Shown: positions 9,104 to 17,934, counted from the first letter of the stretch. The stretch: DNA of 64,000 bases from Candidatus Obscuribacterales bacterium (GCA_020054205.1 JAGVLS010000004.1:1-64000), one strand, 5' to 3'. Numbers and translations: made by a program. Notes: generated by a model from the letters alone, not told the origin.

Positions 9104-9132
9104 AGATTCAAACTAAACCATCATATAATGTA

Positions 9133-10869
9133 ATGCAAAAAATACAAAATTGCTCTTTCTGGCTATCACCTAACTTCTTAAATATCCTATGCATTATTAC
9201 TTCCTGGGTGATAATGCTCATAATTACTGGCAGTTATAGAGACAGTAATTTTCCTCTCAATGACGATTGGAGTTACGCACAATCAGTATGGTCATTGGTT
9301 AAAAACGGCAAGCTGGAGTTTACTTGCTACAATTGCTCTACCAATCTTTTGCAAATTCTTTATGGAGCGATAACCAGCAAAATTTTTGGATTTTCCTTTG
9401 TTGCCTTAAGAATCACATCTTGGATCTTTGGCTTAATGGGCGTCATATTTATGTACTTACTGATCCGGCGAGTGTCGGTTAGCCCAAGGTTAGCTTTGGT
9501 TGCTGCACTAACCTTAAGTACCAATGTCATTTATTTCAATTTAGCCAACACCTATATGACTGATGTCCCTTTCTTTGCTTTACTAACCGCCTCGGCATAC
9601 TACAGTGTGGTAACTCTTCAAGATGGGCATCGCTTTAATTACATAATGGCAATTGTATGTATTCTGGCAGCAACATTTGTTCGCCAATTTGGCATTGTGT
9701 TCTTGCTCTGCTTCTTGCTTATTTATACTTGCAAAAAAAGATTCAAACCCAAAGCTATTGCTTCCAGTATTATCGTTATTGCCACGGTGTCTATTCTTCT
9801 CTGGTTTTTTAGGCAATTGTTGTTGTCTACTGCGGATGGCTTGCCAGAAGCCTATTCAATATGGACAGATTACTTTCAATACCTAGCAACCAAAGGACCT
9901 TTATTTACTATTCAACATATGGCCTACAGAATTTTTGTTCAGATTATCTATCTAGGCCTTTTTATTTTGCCTTTTTCACTTATAACACTAGGAAGTTTTC
10001 TTTTTATGCGAACTCAAAAAGAAAGAATCATCATTTTAGTTGCAATAAGTGATTTGTTGATTCTCCTGCTCTTTATTTTCAATTTTGCACATTTACCGAT
10101 GCCACTGTCGACAAATATAATTTTTAACTCCGGCGTCGGACCGCTATTATTGACAGTAGTTCATGGTATCCATGGTCCCGCTTCCCTAGGAGAAAGTTTT
10201 TGGACAATAGTTAAAGTTTTGTCTTGCTTGGGTGTAAGTATATCTGCAGGAATGCTGATTACAGAAAAATTCCTTCACAAAAATCAACAAATAGAAGAGA
10301 CAATTGAGTCAAAGAAATATATTCGTTTACTTTTCTTGATTTTCTTTTTTGCCTACATTAGCGTAACTTCTTTCATTTTACTTGACCGTTATATACTTCC
10401 AGCTTTCCTGCCCCTGTGTGTTTTGATGGCTACGCTGTTAAAAATGCCAAAAACCAGCCACAAGAATACTGGTTATTTATTTCAGTTTTTGCAGTTGAGC
10501 TCATTCATTTTATTAATACTGTGTGGATATTTCTGTATAGTCACAACTCATGACTATTTTGCTTTCAACCGAGCACGCTGGCAAGCGCTTAATCATGCCA
10601 CAAATGCTTTAAAGATCTCACCTTCTGTCATAGATGGAGGCTTTGAATTTAATGGTTGGATGGCCTACAGACCTAAGCTAAGACAAGGACCGGTTAAATG
10701 TACCGATATAATCACGAATGATGGAAAAAAATATATGGTAGCCTTTGGTCCAGTACCAGGGTATCCTATTCTAGGCTGCTGGGCTTATAAACGGTGGTTA
10801 CCACCATACACTAACTCAATTTACTTGCTGGAAAAAACCGACTTGGCACCAGCCAAACAAGCAAAATAA
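9133..10869 (+). CDS. GT-C glycosyltransferase, PMT/ArnT-like
   Basis: A 578-residue polytopic protein. After the first membrane segment comes the first-loop motif NDDWSYAQSVWSLVKNG, which has the acidic residues that define PMT_2/ArnT-type enzymes. It is followed by an amphipathic region, about ten further helices, and a large C-terminal soluble part ending in a YPILGCWAYKRW-rich segment. Such enzymes transfer a sugar from a polyprenyl-phosphate donor to a lipid or a protein side chain on the outer face of the membrane. It follows the preceding GT-C gene by 29 bases and ends 36 bases from the end of the convergent proline-rich protein gene. The acceptor is unknown; a hydroxylated proline-rich tail is one candidate. 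Confidence 0.8.
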   Translation: MQKIQNCSFWLSPNFLNILCIITSWVIMLIITGSYRDSNFPLNDDWSYAQSVWSLVKNGKLEFTCYNCSTNLLQILYGAITSKIFGFSFVALRITSWIFGLMGVIFMYLLIRRVSVSPRLALVAALTLSTNVIYFNLANTYMTDVPFFALLTASAYYSVVTLQDGHRFNYIMAIVCILAATFVRQFGIVFLLCFLLIYTCKKRFKPKAIASSIIVIATVSILLWFFRQLLLSTADGLPEAYSIWTDYFQYLATKGPLFTIQHMAYRIFVQIIYLGLFILPFSLITLGSFLFMRTQKERIIILVAISDLLILLLFIFNFAHLPMPLSTNIIFNSGVGPLLLTVVHGIHGPASLGESFWTIVKVLSCLGVSISAGMLITEKFLHKNQQIEETIESKKYIRLLFLIFFFAYISVTSFILLDRYILPAFLPLCVLMATLLKMPKTSHKNTGYLFQFLQLSSFILLILCGYFCIVTTHDYFAFNRARWQALNHATNALKISPSVIDGGFEFNGWMAYRPKLRQGPVKCTDIITNDGKKYMVAFGPVPGYPILGCWAYKRWLPPYTNSIYLLEKTDLAPAKQAK

Positions 10870-10905
10870 AGATAAAATAGTGACAACAATAGATTCAGTC
10901 AAAAC

Positions 10906-11220
10906 TTATGGCGGTGCCGGTGTTGGTGCCGGTGGTTCTGGTGTTGGTGCCGGTGGTTCTGGTGTTGGTGCCGGTGGTTCTGGTGTTGGTGCCGGTGGTG
11001 CCGGTGTTGGTGCCGGTGGCGCCGGTGTTGGTGCCGGTGGCGTTTGGCTAAGCTCTGCGGCTTGAGCTGGTTTCGCAAAGGAATCAACGATCATCGGAGC
11101 AGAGATCAAAGTGCTAGCTAAGAGAGCTTGGGTGACCATAAGAGTAATAAACTCACCGCGACTCAAGGATGGATCGCAGCTTGGCTGCGAGTCATTTTTT
11201 TGATCTGAACTACCGCTCAT
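10906..11220 (-). CDS. exported proline-rich repeat protein, candidate modified peptide
   Basis: 104 residues from the ATG at 11220 (a TTG at 11277 would add 19, partly hydrophobic). Residues 1-19 are polar. S20-RGEFI resembles a Tat motif with the second Arg replaced by Gly, then comes a hydrophobic stretch (24-45) and an AQA-A signal-peptidase-like site near 54. What remains is almost only six copies of the heptad PAPTP(A/E)P. It lies 78 bases downstream of the PqqD-like gene on the same strand, and a prolyl-hydroxylase fusion is divergent from them. I infer a precursor whose prolines are hydroxylated and then glycosylated. It could instead be an ordinary cell-wall-spanning linker protein, though it has no globular domain to link. 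Confidence 0.7.
   Translation of the reverse strand: MSGSSDQKNDSQPSCDPSLSRGEFITLMVTQALLASTLISAPMIVDSFAKPAQAAELSQTPPAPTPAPPAPTPAPPAPTPEPPAPTPEPPAPTPEPPAPTPAPP
10913..11038. repeat. six 21-bp tandem units encoding PAPTPxP
   Basis: Six contiguous 21-base units at 10913-11038. The plus-strand unit is GGTKCYGGTGTTGGTGCCGGT-like, with variation mainly at the second codon (GCC, TCT or GGC/GCC). On the minus strand each unit encodes one heptad; the Ala/Glu alternation comes from this variable codon. The near-identity of units indicates recent expansion or slippage, so the repeat number is likely to differ between strains. Confidence 0.95.
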
Positions 11221-11298
11221 TTTAATTGCCAATAAAACTAGAAGGAAGAGTTTAGCAAAACCAGTGCTTGCTAGCAAACACTTGACTTATAGTACAAA

Positions 11299-11658
11299 TC
11301 ACTTTTTCGACGGATCTGGTTCGAAAATGAGAAATCCAGCTTCAGCTAACTGGTTCAATAGCTGTTTGATTTTGCTGTGAAGCCCTTCTGGATTTCCAAT
11401 CAGTTCACCTACGGACTCGACGATGTCGTCTATTGTGTTAAGTCCGTCACAAAACTCCCAAGCCATTGCAGCGATGGGTGAAAGAGTGATGGAGCTATTG
11501 CTTATTCGATCGCGCAAAACAACCTGCCCGCCTTGTATCGTTCTTGTTTCAATCTTCTTTTGTCTTTTGGGACGTTGCCCTTGGCAACTCGAGTCGCGGT
11601 TATCTATTTTTTTTTGGTAGTGTTCGAACTTGGTGTTGTAGATGTCTTCGTTTTCCAT
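11299..11658 (-). CDS. PqqD-like protein paired with the proline-rich gene
   Basis: A 119-residue protein: a basic, polar N-terminal extension (1-45) followed by a PqqD-like domain with ITLSPIAAMAWEFCDG at about residues 57-72 and the terminal AEAGFLIFEP. The core closely parallels the HPr-rel-A PqqD at 7684-7950 (both have L-P-x-x-x-x-x-WEFCDG and a DIV helix). It is first in a two-gene unit with the proline-rich protein and diverges from the prolyl-hydroxylase/JmjC gene. Known PqqD folds bind leader peptides for delivery to modifying enzymes. I infer that this one recognises the N-terminal part of the downstream proline-rich protein. Confidence 0.75.
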   Translation of the reverse strand: MENEDIYNTKFEHYQKKIDNRDSSCQGQRPKRQKKIETRTIQGGQVVLRDRISNSSITLSPIAAMAWEFCDGLNTIDDIVESVGELIGNPEGLHSKIKQLLNQLAEAGFLIFEPDPSKK

Positions 11659-11737
11659 GTATATGTAGCCTGGTCGATAGGATTTGTTACAAATAATACA
11701 AGCTTCTGACTAAATGAACTGAAGTACAATCTAGCAC

Positions 11738-13501
11738 TTGAGAACTATTGCTTGTGAATCAAATATAGCTTTGGAGATATTCCATTGGGTAGAATTACAT
11801 TGTCAAAAGGTGTATAGATTTAGAGGTCCTTTGTTTGTGACAAAAAAACTTGATGGCACCTGGACTCAGTGGTTAAAGGAGAATCTGGATCGCAAATGCA
11901 GTCCGGAGGAACTTTTGGGCATTCTTATAAAAAATGGTTTTGCACTTAAGTCTATACGACAGCATATGGGTCTTTTGTTTCCAGCTAATTCACCTTTGTT
12001 GAAGGACATACCTGACGATTCAGCTAATAACGGTCCAGACATCAATTACCGTGCCATTGCCAATTGCCGCATAACACGTCCGGATTCCGGACTCAATGCT
12101 TACCAGGTGCTCACCGATAAATTGCAACTTTATGTATTAGACTCTTTTTTAAGTGACGAAGAATGCGACCGGATAATAAAACTTTCTAGCAATAATTTGC
12201 GTCCGTCAACGGTGACAACCGGCATTGTGACATATCGCACCAGCAGAACTTGTGACATATTCAACCTGAACGATCCTTATGTCGATGAGCTAGAGGAAAA
12301 GATTGCAAACGCCTTAGGTATTCGCAAATCATATTCGGAAAAAATGCAGGTACATCATTACGAGGTCGGACAATTTTTTAAGGAGCATGTCGATTATTTC
12401 GGATCCAACAGCGATACCTATGTCAAACACACCAAAGACCTTGGACAACGTACTTGGACATTCATGATTTATTTAAATGATGATATGACCGGCGGTGGCA
12501 CAAAGATGTTTGCTATCGATAGGATTTTCACTCCTAAAAAAGGCATGGCTCTCGTCTGGAACAACCTCGATATTGATGGAAACCCCAATCCAAATACGCA
12601 ACATAGCGGGTTGCCTGTGGAAAGCGGTCGCAAAATCATCCTCACCAAATGGTTTCGTGAACTAGGCACCGGTCCAATGTTCTATGACGATCAGCCAATT
12701 CATATATCCTCACCTCAAGATGTTCATGATTTAGGGGCGCCTTCCTCATTAGATCGAGATTCACATCGTAAGAGCGATCACTTAACTGGGCAAAAAGACG
12801 CTGACACCATGCGCAATGCCAGATACGCTGCGCTAATAGCAATTCAACGTGATCTCGCACGCATGAGTGCCAATGCCTATATTATCGAGCGTCGAAGCGG
12901 CGTTTTTAAAAAAGAGTTCCTTGATAAATATTATGCGACAAATCGTCCGGTGATACTCTGCGATCTAATGCACTCATGGAAGGCGCTTGAGAAATGGACT
13001 CCAGAGTATCTCAAAGCCACATGTAGCTTTGAGACCACTCGCAATAATTTTTTTAGCCTTCCCAGAACTAGTACTTTGCTTGAAGATATCGAGATGTTTC
13101 CTGAATATTTGGAAAAAACATCAGGTGATGATGTTTCTCTCTGGTACGGAACAAAAGGCACAATCACGCCTTTTCATTACGAACCCATGAACATCCTTAG
13201 GGCGCAGGTGCAAGGTCGCACACAAATAAAGCTGATCCCAGCAAACGAGATTGAGTTCATAAACCACAGTAAAGAGTTCAGCCAGGTGGATCCAGTAAAT
13301 CCTGATTATGAGAAGTTCCCAGAATTTCGTCTTGCAAATGTCCTAGACTTAGAGCTTGCTGCAGGCGAAGTGTTATTTCTGCCTGTAGGTTGGTGGCACT
13401 GGGTAAAGGTGTTGGATGACAGCATCACTGTTAGTTTCAGTAATTTCTTGTTTCACAATGAGTTCAACTTAGCTAACGGTAACGGTCAAGCTCCTCAATG
13501 A
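11738..13501 (+). CDS. prolyl 4-hydroxylase-like / JmjC cupin fusion
   Basis: Up to 587 residues from a TTG; no ATG lies in frame before Met77, so the exact start is uncertain. Residues about 35-80 form a small helical domain (WTQWLKENL...) seen in some bacterial 2OG oxygenases. Residues about 130-310 are a prolyl-4-hydroxylase-type 2OG-Fe(II) dioxygenase with ligands His217 and Asp219 (EHVD), His289 (QHSG) and 2OG-binding Lys299. Residues about 380-575 are a cupin_8/JmjC (FIH-like) domain with His480-x-Glu482 (FHYE) and His554 (GWWHW). Both iron sites look complete, so two hydroxylation activities are expected. It is divergent from the PqqD and proline-rich genes, which makes that tail the obvious candidate substrate. 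Confidence 0.85.
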   Translation: MRTIACESNIALEIFHWVELHCQKVYRFRGPLFVTKKLDGTWTQWLKENLDRKCSPEELLGILIKNGFALKSIRQHMGLLFPANSPLLKDIPDDSANNGPDINYRAIANCRITRPDSGLNAYQVLTDKLQLYVLDSFLSDEECDRIIKLSSNNLRPSTVTTGIVTYRTSRTCDIFNLNDPYVDELEEKIANALGIRKSYSEKMQVHHYEVGQFFKEHVDYFGSNSDTYVKHTKDLGQRTWTFMIYLNDDMTGGGTKMFAIDRIFTPKKGMALVWNNLDIDGNPNPNTQHSGLPVESGRKIILTKWFRELGTGPMFYDDQPIHISSPQDVHDLGAPSSLDRDSHRKSDHLTGQKDADTMRNARYAALIAIQRDLARMSANAYIIERRSGVFKKEFLDKYYATNRPVILCDLMHSWKALEKWTPEYLKATCSFETTRNNFFSLPRTSTLLEDIEMFPEYLEKTSGDDVSLWYGTKGTITPFHYEPMNILRAQVQGRTQIKLIPANEIEFINHSKEFSQVDPVNPDYEKFPEFRLANVLDLELAAGEVLFLPVGWWHWVKVLDDSITVSFSNFLFHNEFNLANGNGQAPQ

Positions 13502-13603
13502 AAAGAGTTTTGAGATCCATTTGCGATGCAATTTTATTTTTAAAATCTAAACCAATCCTCATATTTTTCGAGAGTACGTCTAGTAAGATAGGCATATAAA
13601 CAA

Positions 13604-14860
13604 ATGATCCATCTTTTTAATAAAAAATATTGTAAAAAACCAATCTTTACTTGGCGCGAATATTTCTTTTGGGTATTTGTTGTTTCAATATTGATTACGA
13701 TTTACATCATAATCAGACACATCCCATTTATTATCGATGAAAAATGGCATTTTGGACAAATAAAACAATTTCAATCAGGTAATTTCAAGTTGGACACTTA
13801 TATTGCTGTATTCCCTACATACCATTTCATTACTGCTGCAGTTTTATGGCTTTGCAAATCTGACACTCTCCAAGCCGCTCGATATTTTTCTTTGCTGATA
13901 GCAATTTTTAATGCTATTACTTTTTATGCCTTGTCCAAAGAAATATACCCTCAAGAACGCTATGTTCGCACATTGCAATTTGTCTTTCTACCACTTATCT
14001 TTCCATATCATTTTCTTGTGTATACAGAGGGCATGTCTCTGCTTTTTGTTCTCATCTCAATTTATTTAGCCCTCCGTGACAAACCATTACTAAGTGCTTT
14101 AATTGCAATATTAGCAGTCTCAATCCGTGCTACTAACATATTCTGGGCAGGGTTTTCGTGGTTATTACTCTTGTTCCCAACCAATAATGTTGGTTTGTTT
14201 AGCTGGACACGTTTCAGATCTCTGTTAATGCGCACATGGATATTTCCCTTGATTTTTATTGCATTCTCTATTTTTATTTGGCTAAATCATGGTGTAGCTA
14301 TAGGTGATCGAAATCATCACAATATAACTTTGAACTTATCCAATGTCTTCTATTATCTGATGATGTTTAGTGTATTGTTTTTTCCCGATTGTATAAAAAG
14401 TTTATATGCAGTTGGCCATTTAGTATGTCGCAAACCCATAATTACCACCTTAATGGGAGGAATTTTGTCTTTGATTTATTGGAAATCTTATAAAATTACC
14501 CATCATTACAATGATCCTGCTCGCTATTGGGCATATATGCGAAATCGAATTCTTTTTTGGACTACTCATTTCCCCTTGGCAAAAGGGTTGTGTTTAATTC
14601 CTACATTTCTTGGAATTTCCGGTTTGACTTTTACACAATTTCAAGAACGCAGGTTTAAAATACTCATACCAATTACTATCCTCTCAATTATTGTTATGCC
14701 GTTAATTGAACTAAGGTATTACATTATTCCTGGAGTTCTGTTTTTACTTTTCCGTAAAAGTAATTTACCTGGTGTTGAATATTTCATGACAATACTATAT
14801 TTAGTAATTTCAATTTGTCTTTTGTCAGGAATAATCTCTAAAGTACCTTTATACCCATGA
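13604..14860 (+). CDS. ALG10/DIE2-like membrane glycosyltransferase
   Basis: A 418-residue polytopic protein. The first external loop IIDEKWHFGQIKQFQSGNF matches the DE-x-F/W-H-x-x-Q pattern of eukaryotic ALG10 (DIE2) alpha-1,2-glucosyltransferases, which use dolichyl-phosphate-glucose. Other ALG10-like segments follow in the expected order: LVYTEGMSLLFVL, SIRATNIFW, and near the C-terminus HHYNDPARYWAYMRNRI. It lies about 100 bases downstream of the oxygenase gene on the same strand. The donor is probably a polyprenyl-phosphate sugar, perhaps made by the GT2 at 15873. The acceptor is unknown; it may extend a glycan begun by the GT60 enzyme. Confidence 0.7.
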   Translation: MIHLFNKKYCKKPIFTWREYFFWVFVVSILITIYIIIRHIPFIIDEKWHFGQIKQFQSGNFKLDTYIAVFPTYHFITAAVLWLCKSDTLQAARYFSLLIAIFNAITFYALSKEIYPQERYVRTLQFVFLPLIFPYHFLVYTEGMSLLFVLISIYLALRDKPLLSALIAILAVSIRATNIFWAGFSWLLLLFPTNNVGLFSWTRFRSLLMRTWIFPLIFIAFSIFIWLNHGVAIGDRNHHNITLNLSNVFYYLMMFSVLFFPDCIKSLYAVGHLVCRKPIITTLMGGILSLIYWKSYKITHHYNDPARYWAYMRNRILFWTTHFPLAKGLCLIPTFLGISGLTFTQFQERRFKILIPITILSIIVMPLIELRYYIIPGVLFLLFRKSNLPGVEYFMTILYLVISICLLSGIISKVPLYP

Positions 14861-14907
14861 TATTTACAAAGGTTCTGTTGCATAAGCATCCTGCAAGAGT
14901 AACTAAA

Positions 14908-15582
14908 TTAGGTGTTTTTATTTTCAATTTGAATAATTTTGACCGCTACTTGTTGTCGTGCATAACCAAGATATTCATAGCGTACTTGGTGCATGGTGAC
15001 GAATTCTTGCCATGCTTTGAATTCATGAGATTCCCAATCGGGATAGTTGAAGTATTCGTCAAAAACAATGACAGTGCCTGGTTTAAGTCGATCGGCAATT
15101 CCGTTTAGAGCATCTACTGTAGATGAATATATATCGCAATCGATATGTACAAACGCTACTGGTTCCTTAAATTGCGTATGCCAAGCAGGCAGCGTATCGC
15201 AGAACCAACCCTTATGAAGTATTACATTCGATGGAACTCTGGGAAGCTTTCCTGCCAGGGAAAAAGTACCATGATTCAAGTTTTTTCCCGTCCATTTCAT
15301 GGGCAGCCCTTCGAAACTGTCAAAGCCGTGGATGATTTGATCACGCTTAAAATTGGCAATGTAATGGATTGTTCCACCTGCAAAAACCCCAAATTCGAGG
15401 TATTGACCAGGGATGCAAACCTCTGAAAGGCTATGGGCAAGCAATTCCTTTTGAGTATTAAAACCTAAAACATGAGGCATGTTTTGTTCAAGATAATCCA
15501 CACTTGACTTAAGAGCGCGCATGCTGCGTTCGCGCATTGGATGAAGATGTCCTGTATCGAGAAGTTCACAGCCGAGCAGCAC
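14908..15582 (-). CDS. TylF/MycF-type SAM O-methyltransferase
   Basis: A 224-residue class I methyltransferase of the TylF/MycF family. Motifs include YLEFGVFAGGTI (SAM-binding glycine region), FDSFEGLP, and HIDCDIYSSTVDAL followed by GTVIVFDEYFNYP, with the paired Asp residues that bind the catalytic metal in this family. The start is uncertain: GTG at 15582, or ATG at 15537 with AGGA upstream. Family members O-methylate sugars in macrolide and surface glycans, so a role in capping a glycan made by the neighbouring transferases is reasonable. It is convergent with the ALG10-like gene. Confidence 0.85.
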   Translation of the reverse strand: MLLGCELLDTGHLHPMRERSMRALKSSVDYLEQNMPHVLGFNTQKELLAHSLSEVCIPGQYLEFGVFAGGTIHYIANFKRDQIIHGFDSFEGLPMKWTGKNLNHGTFSLAGKLPRVPSNVILHKGWFCDTLPAWHTQFKEPVAFVHIDCDIYSSTVDALNGIADRLKPGTVIVFDEYFNYPDWESHEFKAWQEFVTMHQVRYEYLGYARQQVAVKIIQIENKNT

Positions 15583-15872
15583 TATCTTGTGAAGGATATA
15601 TTTGAGCTGAAAATTTTTGAGGAGTATGGGTAGCCCCCATTTAGTGTGAAGTGGATCCTATTGTCTTGGCCGGAAAATCTTCTTTAGAGCGAGTTAGTAA
15701 ATTCTTCATTCATTGGTAAACTGGCTTTCCTAGTCACTGTTAAAGATATCAGAAAAACATATAGATTTGAAATATATTTGTTTATAATGATCCGATCGTC
15801 TTGAGAGATAATGAACTTTCCCTCTTGAATATTACCACTTTTATTTTTTGCTTTGATATATATAATGTGTTC

Positions 15873-16592
15873 ATGAATACATTTGAGACGGTGAAATTAT
15901 CTGTTGTTATGCCTTGTTACAATGAGCAAGACAATATTGCTCAGGCAATCAATGATGTCAGGCATGCAATTTTCTCATTAGTTCCAAATGTGGAATTGAT
16001 AGTTGTTGATGATGGCAGTATTGACAGGAGCCTGAAAATTGTTGAAGAATGTGCGGCTGTCGACAGCAGAATCAAGGTGATACATCAAACAAATAGTGGA
16101 CACGGTGCGGCAATTATCAACGGAGCCACAGTGGCTGCTGGTGAATACATATTTTTTATTGATAGCGATAGACAAATTCCGCTTAGCGTGTTTAGCGATA
16201 TGTGGAAAGAAGCTTTGCATTGCCAGGGAGTTTTTGGCTTTCGGACAGGGCGATGCGATCCAAAGGTTAGACTTATTTTGTCTGCTGCAATTCGTTGGGT
16301 TATCAGAGTTATGTTTGGATTGAGCCTCAAAGATGCCAATGCTCCGTTTAAAATCATACGTCGTGAGGTATGGCAGGATGCTCGTCGATTGATCCCTGAT
16401 GACACCCTTGCTCCTTCTATCTTTCTAGCTATCTTTATGGCTGCCACCAAATGTGATTTTGTTGAAATGCCTGTCGTGCATTGTCAAAGAGAAAAAGGGC
16501 AAGGCTCGCTTAATTACAGCAGATTGTTAAAGTTTTGCCTAAAAGCCTGGTGCCAATTATGTGATTTTCGAAAATGGTTGAAACTATGTTAG
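15873..16592 (+). CDS. GT2 glycosyltransferase, polyprenyl-phosphate-sugar-synthase-like
   Basis: 239 residues from the ATG at 15873; the in-frame TTG at 15801 adds a hydrophobic leader I consider less likely. The sequence opens with SVVMPCYNEQDNI, then VVDDGSIDRS, GHGAAI and FFIDSDRQ, the GT-A fold with a metal-binding DSD. The core resembles dolichyl-phosphate mannose synthase/ArnC enzymes but lacks the C-terminal membrane helices of GtrB types. It probably makes a polyprenyl-phosphate sugar that feeds the GT-C enzymes nearby (7958, 9133, 13604), which is why its presence within the cluster matters. Confidence 0.8.
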   Translation: MNTFETVKLSVVMPCYNEQDNIAQAINDVRHAIFSLVPNVELIVVDDGSIDRSLKIVEECAAVDSRIKVIHQTNSGHGAAIINGATVAAGEYIFFIDSDRQIPLSVFSDMWKEALHCQGVFGFRTGRCDPKVRLILSAAIRWVIRVMFGLSLKDANAPFKIIRREVWQDARRLIPDDTLAPSIFLAIFMAATKCDFVEMPVVHCQREKGQGSLNYSRLLKFCLKAWCQLCDFRKWLKLC

Positions 16593-16632
16593 AAGATAGA
16601 ATAATTAGCAAATGAACAACTATGATATTGAT

Positions 16633-17934
16633 TCAGAATGGTTTAAGGCTAGCACCAAACAACAACCCGTCTTTGATTGAGTCGGCAATGCCCTGAAAGA
16701 TCCATCTGCCATAGCGACCAATTTGAAAAACTGAATATTTTTCAAGTTGTTTGATTGCGGTATCTTTCCACCTTGAATCGGGAAATGACCAGGTGTATGC
16801 TACCTCGATCCAAGTAGCATCAATTACCTGGACTTCCTTTATCCAGCCCCATGATCCAAGTTCTTCGATAGCATCAGATATGAATTGTTGAATAGCCTCT
16901 GCACTTGGTTGTTTCCCGCCTGCATAAGCTTTTTCTACATAGATACTGACCAGGCTTTCATCGCAGGATGGCAGAAAGGATTTATCTACATTACTATAAA
17001 AGCCAACACGATGAAAGCCAGATCTGCTGTGAGGTATGTATATCCAGTGATCATTAGGACAAGCACTGTCGGGTTTGGCGCCTATATTTAGAACCAGTAC
17101 TGAAGTATACGGGTCACTTTCCTCTCCCACATCCAGTCCAGTTATATTAAGCATTTTATTTAGGGGCAAAGTTGAGATGATGGTGTCATATGCAATTGAT
17201 TTTGATTGAGTAAAGTAAATCTTCTTGTTCGCTAAATCAATTCGCTCTACCCTGGATTCAAATTCTATATGAGCCCGATGCTTCATCGCGGTTGCCAGAG
17301 AATTAAGTCCGTTTATCGGATAGATAAAGCTTTTGTTATAACCTACTGCTGGCGTTTTATCAAAGGTACCGGCAATAACAAGCTTTAAATCCAAAGGAGA
17401 TTTGTAAGCGTCCTGAGGAGCAATAGTATTCCATAAACCGGCAGTGTAAAGCTCATGAAAAGGTCCAAAAAAAAGCTCTGTAAGTGTTTTACCGAAACAT
17501 TGACCATGCCAATCGGCCATGGTGCTTACAGATAAACGAGGATTGCAAGACATTTCTTTAAGGGCTTTTAAGGACGTAGTTTTATCCAGATAAGACAGGT
17601 TATATTGCAGAGGATAGGGTACGTAAAGACGCTTATCGGCAAAAAAAATCGAGGATTTCCTGGTGTAAGATCTAGTTGGTGATAGTGTGTGGATAAAGTG
17701 CAGAATTGACGGATCGCCGCCAAAAATCCAGTGACCGCCGCCATACTCAAAGCGATAGGTATTATCATTTCCAGTCAGCAAACGCTCATTATTGCTGCGC
17801 ATCATGTAATAGGAGCCGCAGATTCCACCTGGATAATTTGATGCTTCGTATACAGTCAAACCAGAACTGAGTCCTGCTGCCAATCCTGTGACACCTGCTC
17901 CTAGAATGACTGTCTTATCTTTTGCTGGAGACAT
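16633..17934 (-). CDS. FAD-dependent oxidoreductase, UDP-galactopyranose-mutase/HemY-like
   Basis: A 433-residue flavoprotein. The N-terminal dinucleotide motif is VILGAGVTGLAAGLSSG, followed by the second signature YEASNYPGGICGSY, as in amine-oxidase/UGM-like enzymes. Later FEYGGGHWIFGG and the C-terminal FQIGRYGRWIFQGIADSI complete the FAD site. It is not a clear protoporphyrinogen oxidase; its position beside glycosyltransferases favours a sugar-nucleotide or lipid-linked sugar reaction. It lies next to, and on the same strand as, the GT60 fusion gene (80 bases downstream of its end). Confidence 0.75.
   Translation of the reverse strand: MSPAKDKTVILGAGVTGLAAGLSSGLTVYEASNYPGGICGSYYMMRSNNERLLTGNDNTYRFEYGGGHWIFGGDPSILHFIHTLSPTRSYTRKSSIFFADKRLYVPYPLQYNLSYLDKTTSLKALKEMSCNPRLSVSTMADWHGQCFGKTLTELFFGPFHELYTAGLWNTIAPQDAYKSPLDLKLVIAGTFDKTPAVGYNKSFIYPINGLNSLATAMKHRAHIEFESRVERIDLANKKIYFTQSKSIAYDTIISTLPLNKMLNITGLDVGEESDPYTSVLVLNIGAKPDSACPNDHWIYIPHSRSGFHRVGFYSNVDKSFLPSCDESLVSIYVEKAYAGGKQPSAEAIQQFISDAIEELGSWGWIKEVQVIDATWIEVAYTWSFPDSRWKDTAIKQLEKYSVFQIGRYGRWIFQGIADSIKDGLLFGASLKPF

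Noticed and set aside
10913..11038. CRISPR-like array
   Set aside because: The units are contiguous 21-bp repeats without spacers, and they lie within a coding frame.
10880..11065. Plus-strand glycine-rich reading frame (GVGAGG repeats)
   Set aside because: It is the antisense of the PAPTPxP repeat. It lacks a signal peptide, ribosome site or conserved part, while the minus-strand frame has an export signal and sits in a gene pair.
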